Positions 1 to 8,500 of a stretch of DNA of 12,575 nt are shown piece by piece; position 1 is the first letter of the stretch; the number at the start of each line of letters is the position of its first letter. This stretch comes from Baffinella frigidus. Its lineage: Eukaryota > Cryptophyceae > Cryptomonadales > Baffinellaceae. Where the stretch lies: positions 537,861 through 550,435 of the forward strand of contig MU646354.1 in NCBI GenBank assembly GCA_026770585.1. Direction: 5' to 3'. The notes under the pieces are model-generated. The model saw only the letters and a list, made by a program, of their open reading frames with translations. It was not told the DNA's origin and ran no database searches. Position numbers and translations under genes: made by a program.

Positions 1-153
1 ACCCTACACCCTACACCCTACACCCTACACCCCACACCCTACACTCTACACCCTACACCCTACACCCTACACCCTACACTCTACACCCGACACCCTACAC
101 CCACCCCTACACCCTACACTCATACACCCTACACCCCGACACCATACACCCTA
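1..153 (+). repeat. CCCTACA telomere-like array at window start
   Basis: About 21 units of CCCTACA with CCCTACT, CCCGACA and CCCCACA variants. It may continue beyond the window. The unit differs by one base from CCCTAAA. Confidence 0.95.
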
Positions 154-187
154 AGCGCCCCTCCCGCCTTCTACGCGCTTGCGTACG

Positions 188-311
188 CCTACAGGGGTAC
201 CTCGCTCAGAAGAAACTGCCACCCCATAGGACCACCATCAGGCCCTAGGCATAGGCCTACTGTAGGGTCCTAGCGGGGGGTAGTTTCTTATGAGCGAGGT
301 ACCCCTGTAGG
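188..311. mobile_element. Hairpin element with about 30-bp inverted ends
   Basis: CCTACAGGGGTACCTCGCTC, AGAAGAAACT and the complement bound 124 bp with one mismatch. There is no clear target duplication. The interior contains GGCCCTAGGCATAGGCCTAC and GTAGGGTCCTAGC, related to other small hairpins in the window. Confidence 0.88.
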
Positions 312-314
312 GGT

Positions 315-592
315 CATATCCACTTATCCACAACCTCAGGCTGCGCAACCCTCTGCATAACCTCGTCACCTTCACGCACGCGCAATAGTCTATGAGCCTC
401 AAGGAACTAGTCTGCCTCGGACAAGTGAGCTATGCCACGCCTAGGGTTTATCCACTTATCCACAACCTCACAACCTAGGGTTTATCCACTTGTCCACAAT
501 CCACTTATCCGCAACCTTTATCCACTTATCCACAAGCCTGCGCAACCCTGCACAACCTCACCTCCTTCACGCAAGCGCGGCATTCATCGAGG
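315..592 (+). repeat. Direct repeat of about 80 bp with TATCCACTTATCCACAA core
   Basis: 315-398 and 517-592 share TATCCACTTATCCACAA, CTGCGCAACCCT, ACCTTCACGCA and CGAGGCT-like segments. Between them, CTAGGGTTTATCCACTT occurs twice. The function is not recognised. Confidence 0.82.
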
Positions 593-1140
593 CTATTGTT
601 GGAGCCCCCCCCCCCCCTGCCCCCTGCTCCCTTGGTGAAAGCTTCTTTTAGCTCTGCCTTTTTTCAAAAAAGGATTCTCTGAGACGAGTTTGTGAGGAAG
701 TTTACTGCCAGGGCGGAGTTTTTGTATTAGGCAACTCACCTGCGAATGTGTGGTAAAAAGAAGTACCCATTACGGATACCTCGTTTCTAAGTTGACAGAT
801 TTTGTGGGTAATTGACTTTTACAAAATATCCGGCCTGGCAGTGTAGTTGTTCATTTAGGCTGACAATTGGCATGATCACGACGATTGCTCCCGCGTGGCA
901 GAGACGTGAAATTCTCGCGTGTGACCTGCCGTGGAATCAGGGGGGGGGGGTTGGTGTGGTAACGTGAATGTGTCAGGTTGTTACTTAGCTCCTGACATTT
1001 CGCCTGGCGGTTGGTGATTTTTCTCGCGGGGCTGGCTAAGACGGACCTGGAGCGGTCCTTTGAATGCACTGCTACCCAGGATATTTTACCCTTGAATCCA
1101 AAGTGGAGATGTCAAAAGTGGATGTAACGATCATCCTGGC
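593..1140. other. No gene recognised
   Basis: This stretch has a C10 tract near 607 and a G10 tract near 940. No protein family, RNA gene or inverted-repeat element is apparent. The last bases (TCATCCTGGCGTGG, 1132-1145) resemble one end of a CCACGCCAG-family element whose other end may be ACCCAGGAT near 1076. Confidence 0.6.
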
Positions 1141-1168
1141 GTGGCAGGCAAAGCCGTACGCAAGAAAG

Positions 1169-1364
1169 TGTAGGGTGTAGGGTGTAGGGTGTAGGGTGTA
1201 GGGTGCAGGGTGTAGGGTGCAGGGTGTAGGGTGTAGGTGTAGGGTGCAGGGTGTAGGGTGTAGGGTGTAGGGTAAAGGGTGTAGGTGTAGGGTGTAGGTT
1301 GCAGGGTGCAGGGTGTAGGGTGTAGGGTGTAGGGTGTAGGGCGTAGGGTGAGAGTGTAGGGTGT
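1169..1364 (-). repeat. GGGTGTA array, opposite orientation, with flanking direct repeats
   Basis: About 27 units of GGGTGTA, with GGGTGCA variants, are G-rich on the + strand. The array is bounded by TGGCAGGCAAAGCCGTACGC (1142) and TGGGCAGGCAAAGATGTACG (1381), a 24-bp imperfect direct repeat. It is the only sizeable array in this orientation, and it lies upstream of the first recognised exon. Confidence 0.93.
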
Positions 1365-1434
1365 CTCCTAACAATGAGCATGGGCAGGCAAAGATGTACG
1401 CAAAGAGATGACGTCCCGCCTCTTCCAGTACCAC

Positions 1435-1835
1435 ATCAGCGCTGCTGCCAAAGCCAGCCGGTGCGCCCTCCCTACACTCAGAAGGCTACAGGGAACACTT
1501 TTCGACGGGAATTGGATCCTTTTCTTAAATTTGTGTTGGAAATCGTCACGTTGCCCCCGAATATCCACGCCAGAATGCTATTGGGGCCTATTCAAAACCG
1601 ATGTGCTTTTAAAAATGGGCATCAGCTTTGCGGCCAAAGCCAGCCGGTGCACTCTCCCTACACCCTGCACACAACCTGCACCCTACACCTTGGCAAAACA
1701 CAACCGGTGCGCCCTCCCTACACCCTACACTGCACGCACCCTGCACCCTAAACCTTGAAAAACAACCGGTGTACTCTCTCTACACCCTGCACACACCCTG
1801 CAACCTGCACCTTGCACCCTACACCGAATCTGACT
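1435..1835 (+). repeat. Compound tandem repeat of CCGGTGCRC and CCCTACACCCTGCAC
   Basis: The motif AACCGGTGCGCCCTCCCTAC or a close variant recurs at about 1458, 1642, 1698 and 1764, the last three roughly 60 bp apart and each followed by CCCTGCAC-type units. The first two copies also share CCAAAGCCAGCC upstream. Apparent reading frames are repeat translation. Confidence 0.85.
1572..1620 (+). repeat. Dispersed repeat, partner of 4138-4188
   Basis: It contains AAAACCGATGTGCTTTTAAA. It is preceded by CCACGCCAGAATGC, which looks like the left end of a CCACGCCAG-family element without its right end. Confidence 0.7.
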
Positions 1836-1982
1836 GTCCGTGGGGTGCGGTGGTTTGCAGTGGTGCAGGGTACTTCGAAATGCGGGCATTATTTTGGTGT
1901 CAAAACCACACAGTGGGCTTTGTAGATCGGTCAATAAATTTTCGTGGTAAAGATTAAGAATATGAGCTCCTCCTTAAGCTCG

Positions 1983-2056
1983 CACCTCGCCCCCGATACA
2001 GGCAGCGAATCGTCCTCACCCCCAAAACAGGCAACATATCGTCCTCCCCGAGGGGG
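1983..2056 (+). pseudogene. Two decayed echoes of exon 1 acceptor and 5' end
   Basis: Two adjacent stretches (1983-2016 and 2017-2056) repeat the exon 1 acceptor tract and first bases: CGCCCCCGATACAGGCAGCG and CACCCCCAAAACAGGCAAC, compared with CACCCCCGAAACAGGCAGCG at the true exon. Each stops early in the RIVLPEG codons. They retain AG but have no matching donor. Confidence 0.75.
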
Positions 2057-2271
2057 GAGGTGGTTTGTACAACACTCAACACCGCCTCTTACTCCTACCT
2101 CACCACAGATGATACAGGAAATATTCTACGCCCAAGCTCAGTCGAACCGCATTCGGATCTAGCCATGGTAGGGTGAAGTACCCAGTTGTGAGGTCGCGGG
2201 TTATGCACCAGCCCGGACCTCCAGCAAGAAACCAACACCCAGATTGGAGGGATTCTGTTCTGAGGTCGCAA

Positions 2272-2320
2272 CTCGCCCCCGAAACAGGCTGCGAATTGTC
2301 CTACCTGAAGGCGAAGACTC
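2272..2320 (+). pseudogene. Echo of exon 1, 5' half
   Basis: This copy repeats the acceptor tract and encodes [11 protein letters not shown] before diverging into sequence leading to a CT microsatellite. The acceptor CAG (2285-2287) is kept but the second half of the exon is absent. It stays in open frame with the true exon through the microsatellite, which is probably coincidental. Confidence 0.82.
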
Positions 2321-2334
2321 GTCTTTGTTGAGCG

Positions 2335-2432
2335 ACTCTCTCTCGCTCACTATCTATCTTGCTCTCTCGCTCTCTCGCTCTCTCTCGCTCTCTCTCTCGC
2401 GCGCGCGCGCTCTCTCTCTCTCTCTCTCTCTG
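2335..2432. repeat. CT-rich microsatellite with GC core
   Basis: A run of CT dinucleotides interrupted by CG steps, with a (GC)n core near 2399-2410. It separates the partial copy of exon 1 from the true exon, and on the sense strand it supplies a long pyrimidine tract just before the exon 1 acceptor. Confidence 0.95.
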
Positions 2433-2455
2433 ACGACACTTCACCCCCGAAACAG

Positions 2456-2564
2456 GCAGCGAATTGTCCTACCCGAGGGCGAAGACTGGCGGGTGATCAC
2501 GGCCGCGGGAGAGCTTCTCGCGCGGGGCATGTGCGATCTCATCATCCTCGGCGACCGCGAAAAG
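2456..2564 (+). CDS. pta: pta exon 1 (first recognised exon)
   Basis: This exon encodes [20 protein letters not shown] and continues to LGDREK, the N-terminal nucleotide-fold strand of Pta. The acceptor is the CAG at 2453-2455, or alternatively the CAG at 2457-2459 three bases further on. The donor is GTGCGT at 2565. Counting from the Arg codon at 2460 it is 35 codons ending in phase 0. It is preceded by a CT/GC microsatellite and three upstream partial copies. An open frame runs from the copy at 2272 through the microsatellite into this exon, but only the part after the acceptor matches the family. Confidence 0.88.
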
Positions 2565-5500
2565 GTGCGTTTTTTCGTCTTTGAGGTGTCCACGCCAGGC
2601 TCTTGGGTAGGATATTCCATGTGCGGTCTTGGAGCCATTGGTGCGTTCTCGGAGCCGTTTTTCTCTGGAAAATGACTTTTGAATACCGTTTTCCCTCAAA
2701 AAAATGACTGTTGCTACCCCCCCTCCAGCCCTGCGTGGGTCTGTGACGTCACAGGCGTGTTTTTAGTGTGTTATGAGTCATCCTCACATCAGGTTATGAG
2801 TCTCGTTCCGGCAGGTTCTGAACCTCGCTTTTTGCAGGGGAGGCACCACGCCAGATTCTTGGAAAGGGTTGCCAAAAGTCAATTTCCCCTCAAGGCAGTG
2901 GTTTTCAAAAGTTAACAAACACCGCCTGTGGTGTTTTAAAACAATCAACACCCGCATGCAATCTGGCGTGGCAGGTTCTGAGCCTCGCGAGCGAGCACCA
3001 CGTGGACATCTCACACGCGCAGATCATCGATCCGCGCACTGCCGACGACAAAGAGGACTTCGTCCAGTCTCTCGTCCGGGTGCGCCCCATAACCTGTTAG
3101 CCACCATAACCTGTTGGTATGCTCCATAACCTGTCCCACGACTCCGAAGTGGCCTTTCCGAAGGAACGTGTCCAACCCGCCCGTGACTGGTACAAATTCT
3201 TACAACCCCACATGTAAATAGGGTGCTTCAGCATTCTCGAGTGGTCACCTGCCAGAGAGAGAAAAACGTGCGTTTATTACCACGCCAGAGGGCTTGAAAC
3301 ATCTACTTTTGGCATCTTTCCGGGGAAATCCCCTCAATACTTAAGTTAACAACGCCAGATCTGGCGTGGATAAGTCGGTTTCCCTCGAGGCCTCTGGCGT
3401 GGTACGGATCGAAAGCATCACACCCAGGCGCAGGAATGCTTTTGGATGGGTCCATGTCTCGAGAGACCCTGAGCATGGATGGGTGCTCGCACATTGTAGG
3501 TGGAGATGAAATCCATCCAGGAAAACTCGTACGAGCGGCCAACACGGGGTACAGTATGTAGCACAATGCGGAAGGCATGTGCGGCGCTGACGCCGGTTGT
3601 TTGGCAAGAAATTAAGGTATTGGCAAGAAATTAATTTAATAATAAATTATTTCAATTGCTGGCAGATCCGGGGGCACAAGGGGATGACTGAAGCCAAAGC
3701 CCGCCAGACTCTGGAAGAAGACTTCACTTGGTATCGCCCTAAACCCTAAACCCTAAACCCTAAACCCTAAACTCTAAACCCTAAACCCTAAACCCTAAAC
3801 CCCAAATCTTAAACCCTAAATCCTAAACCCTAAGCCCTAAACCCTAAACCCTAAACCCTGAACCCGAAACCCGAAACCCGATACCCGAAACCCTCAAACA
3901 TAAACCCTAAAACCTAAACCCTAAACCTGAAACCCTAAACCCTTAACCCTAAACCCGTGAGAGTGAGCCTATCGCCAAATTCCAACACCCTACGACCCCT
4001 GACCCCTGAGTCTGACCCTTACTTTGGCCAAGCCCTTGCGCCCAGCCCTCAAAGTGGGATAAATCGCCTTTTTCAGTCCCCTTGAATTGTGCTGGAGATT
4101 GTCAGATTCCTACGACCTCTGGTCCACATCCCACACGAGAATGCAAGAGGGGCCTGTTTAAAACCGATGTGTTTTTAAAAGTGGGCATTTGTGTAGTAAC
4201 TTTTGTTTATTGGTCACGTCACTCTGCAAAATTAGCACAGTCACGAGGTTGGTTACCTTATCCTGTTACAAAGTTTTACAACCCCACATGTAAATAGGAT
4301 CCTCCAGCATTCTCGAGTGGTCAGGGGGCTCAACTACGTTGAGTTGCTCCCACTGTGAGAACTGGTGTGAAGAGACTCCGAGAGACTCCGACCACAATCT
4401 CATATGGAAAAGTATTTTATTTTATTTATGTATTTTCCTATCTTAGGGATGGGTTTTGCGTTTCGGTGGCATGTACGGGACGGTGATGATGGAGAAGGGG
4501 TTGTGCCATGGGATGATTAGATGGGCGCTTTCTCAAACAGAATCTATCAGGTGGCGCGATGGGTATGGCAGGTAGGGGACAATGGTGCATGTTTCCCCAA
4601 GTTAATTATCGCTCTAGACTTTTGGCGAGTTTCTCGGGCGATAATTACTTGACGCGCAGATGGACTTGAAAACGGACTTCCTTCTGGTGGCCTGGTGTGG
4701 ACCCTAATTGTGACCTGGCGTAGACCCTTCTGGTGGCCTGGTGTGGACCCTAAACCCTGAACCCCAAGGTATGGGACGATGATGATGGAGAAGGGGCTGT
4801 GCGACGGGATGGTGAGCGGGGCGATCCACACCACCGCCGACACCATGCGCCCAGCCCTTCAGGTCCTTTGTTCGTACCTCCTAGATCCAGCTTCTTTCTT
4901 CGCACCTGAGAGATCTAGCTCTGTCTTAAGTCTTTTTCGGCTCTCCAGTTTTGGAGGGCCCGGGCAGTTTTTGCTCCAAAGTTGACGGATGTGTACATAA
5001 AACACAGCATGTCAACTTTAGAATAGTCGGTGAACCCTGTGGTGGATGGTCAGCGAGGCGGTTCACACCACCGCTGACACCATGCGCCCGGCATTGCAGG
5101 TCATCGCTCTTTCTCAGTCTATTTGGGCGAGGCGATTTGGTGAGCCCGGGCACTTTGGGGCGGAAACGTTGACGGAGTTGTACCGCACATCGAGACTGTC
5201 ATCTTGAGAATAGTCGGTCAACCCGAGTGAGGCAGCGTTAGGTATCGAGATGCAACATGGCACTGAGGGTCCCACGACAGCTGAACGATCAGAGGTTTCC
5301 GTGATGATCCTTTGCGGTCCATCTATCTTCCTGGTACACTTTCCGTTACCTTATCCTGTGGAATGTTGTCGAGTCGTGGGGGGTCTGATGCACTCATTTT
5401 CTTTGATCCCGCTGTACTTCTTCAGTAAAGTAACTTAATAGGGCAACGTCCTGAAAACCGGGTAGTTGGTCCTACGGTGTTGCCTACGCTAGGCCGCAGG

Positions 5501-8500
5501 GCTCCCAGGACCTAATGTTTCGTAGGACCCCCCCTAGGCCCCTACGGCCTGCCGTAGGCAATACCGTAGGCTTAACTACGCGGTTTTCAGGACGTCCGCC
5601 CAAGGACTCAGGTTGACTTTCACACTATTCTGAAGCGTGCAGGCCGAGACTCGCACGGAAGTTGACAGTTGAGCGACAGTTGACAGTTGCCTTTGATCGC
5701 AGATCATCAAGACCGGGCCGGGCGTGTCGCTCGTCTCGTCCGTCTTCTTCATGCTTCTTCCGGACAGGCACATCCTGCACCCGAAACCCCAAACCCCAAA
5801 TCCCAAACCCCAAACCCGAAACCCCAAACCCGAAACCCCAAACCCGAAACCCGAACCCAAAACCTTGAATCCTAAACCCTCAACTCTGAATCCTAAACCC
5901 TCGACACTAAACCCCAAACCCTGAACCCTGAACCCCACATCCTTAACGCTAAACCCTGAACCCTAAACCAAAACCCCTAAAACCGAAATCCTAAACCCTA
6001 AACCATAAAACCTAAACCCTAAACCCTAAACCCTAAACCCTAAACCCTAAACCCTAAACCCTCAACACTAAACCCCAAACCCAAACCCTCAACTCTAAAC
6101 CCAAACCCTAAAATCTGAACCCTAAACCCTAAACACTCAACCCGTTCCGCGACCCGAGACAAGCTTGTCGCAACTTCCTGAGTATCCCTTAAGTGGCCAG
6201 TAGGCTCATACACCCTACCGTAGGGCTCTAGGACCTGCCTAGGTCCTCGTGGCGGTCAAATTTGACCGCCTGGCCACTTAAGGGATAGACTCATAACCTG
6301 TGAGTCAGGGTAACCACCCACTCTCTGAGTCTTACCAAAGTGGTGGGCCCAAATGTGGTGAGCCCAAAGAGTCTCACCAAAGTGGTGAGCCCAAAAGGGG
6401 GCCTGTGATCGTCGATGCGATTGGGCAGCAAGCCTCCATGCGATCGGGCAGCAAGCTTGCCGCACGTTCTGTGTGGCGAACGTTCACCTACGAAGCAATC
6501 TTGCCGCACGTTCTCTCACTCCGCACACTCCGCCTCGACCGAAACCCTAAACCAGAGTGTGCGTATTTTCCTTACCCCCAACCCCCAACCCCTAACCCTC
6601 AATCCCTGACCCCTAACCCCTAACCCCTAACCCCTACCCCCTCACCCCCAGCCCCCGACCCCTAAACCCTGAACCCTAACCCCTTACCCCTAAACCCTAA
6701 CCCCTAACTCCTAACCCCTAACCGCTAACCGCTAACCCTGAACCCCTAACCCTGAAACCCTAAACCCTAAACCCTAACCCCCAACCCCTAACCCCTAACC
6801 CCTAACCCCCAACCCTTAACCCCTAACCCCCACCCCCTAACCTCTTACCCCTAACACCTTATCCCCAGCCCCCGACCCCTGAACCCTAACCCCTAACCCC
6901 TAACCCCTAACCCCTAACCCCTAACCCTAGGGTGCAGACAGGGCGATCAACGTGGATCGGACGGCAGGGGACACTCTCATACGGAAACACTTTTAAGTTA
7001 TAAACTTGGTTCAATGAAATTTACTACACATAACGGTCTTTATTAGTAATATTGAAGCAAACGTGTAGTATTTTTTATTGGAATTCAGTTTTTTAAATAA
7101 AAAGTGTTTCCACATGACAGGGTGTACCTCTTTGGAGACTGCGCAATCAACGTGGATCCGACAGCCGAAGAGCTGTGTCAGATCGCGCTGTCTTGCGCTG
7201 AAACGGCTGTCGCCTTCGGTGAGAAACCAACGTTACTCCTACTCCAGTAACTTGGCACTTACAGCTAGTAACTGCTAGTAAGTAAGGCACTTACTGCTAG
7301 TAACTGCTAGAACTCCTAGTTACTCCAATCAACGTGGATCCAACAGCCGAGGAGCTGTGCCAGATCGCGCTGTCCTGCGCTGAACCGGCTGTCGCCTTCG
7401 GTCAGAACCCCTATTCGAAAGTAAAGTTTTTACTTAAGGTGTGTCTTCCCCTGAGTCAAGTGTTCTAGCTATGCCTCACTCGGGTTGACTGACTATTTTC
7501 AAGTTGACTTGCTGGGTGTGCGGTACAAATTCGTCATCTTTGGCGCGGAAAAGATCCCGGGATCACCGCATTGGTGAGACAAAATAGACTGATCACGATC
7601 GCCCTTTCCTGCGCCGAGACGGCGCAGGCACCTTCGGTTAGAACCCGTCACGGCCTAGCACTGTCTCAGACTATTTGGGCTCACCAATTTGGTGATCCTG
7701 GGTTCTTTTCCGCTCTCAAGTTGACGGATTTGTACCGCACACCCAGCATGTCAACTTGAGAATAGTCGGTCAACCCGAGTGAGGCTGAGGTAGACCACGC
7801 CAGAGTGTAGGAGGGGGTTGATTGTTTCAAACCGTGTCAGGACACGGTTGTTGACTTTTGAAAACCACTGCCTTGAAGGGGAAGTGACTTTTGGCGACCC
7901 CTCTAGAAGACTCTGGCGATTTTGGGAACACTCGTCGCAGGGGAAGACACACCTTTAGTAAAAAAAAAGGACAACTCAAAACACCCCTCCACGTTACAGA
8001 GGGCTTTCATGCAGCCGTTTTGGACCCTAAACCTTGAAACCCTGAACCCTGAACCCTGAACCCTGAACCCTGAACCCTGAACCCTGAACCCTGAACCCTG
8101 AACCCTGAACCCTGAACCCTGAACCCCAAACCCTTGAATCAGGGATCGAACCGCGCGTGGCAATGCTGAGTTATGCCACTGGAACGAGCAACTCCGGTAA
8201 CCTCTAGACCCTCGACCCTAATCTCTAATCCCTAAACCCCAACCCCTGACCCCTACACCCTAACCCCTAACCCCTGAAGCCGAAACCCTAAACCCCAAAC
8301 CCCAAACCCTAAACCCTAAACCCTAAACCCTAAACCCCAAACCCCAAACCTCAAACCCCAAACCCCAAACCCCAAACCCCAAACCCGAACGCAGGCCCCA
8401 TAGTCGAAAAGGTGCGCCTAGCAACGCAACTCGCAAAGGTCAAGGTACAGCGCCCGTCTCCTAGCTCTGTCATTATTTTGCCCCCCCCGAAAATTTCACA

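Noticed and set aside
1-153. Chromosome end (true telomere)
   Set aside because: Similar arrays occur throughout the window, including inside introns and at the far end, with variable units. Nothing marks position 1 as a terminus.
323-535. Several TTATCCACA motifs resembling bacterial DnaA boxes and hence an oriC
   Set aside because: They belong to a TATCCACTTATCCACAA tandem repeat in eukaryotic DNA next to a spliced gene. There is no dnaA, AT-rich unwinding region or bacterial gene.
1072-1434. Minus-strand open frame of 120 codons (HPTPYTLHP repeats)
   Set aside because: It is pure translation of the GGGTGTA array; a 7-bp repeat without stop codons is open in several frames.
2244-2675. A single 143-codon protein joining both copies of exon 1 through a Ser/Leu-rich linker
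   Set aside because: The linker is a CT microsatellite, the first copy is truncated, and the family match ends exactly at a GTGCGT donor. Splicing explains it better.
4464-4528. Use of this copy as the true start of exon 4
   Set aside because: Its phase does not fit exon 3 and the frame breaks after GLC, whereas 4769-4862 fits in phase and sequence.
5576-5938. Minus-strand open frames with GFRVQG or GFGVWG repeats, here and at 7903-8163
   Set aside because: They are translation of CCCTGAA and CCCCAAA arrays on the wrong strand; no family is matched outside the array.
7121-7400. Mutually exclusive alternative exons 6a and 6b
   Set aside because: The second copy lacks its first codons and has no AG acceptor. 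Other echoes similarly lack one splice site, so they are decayed partial duplicates.
3737-8390. CRISPR-like or other spaced repeat arrays
   Set aside because: The units are 7 bp and contiguous with no spacers, typical of telomere-like satellite.
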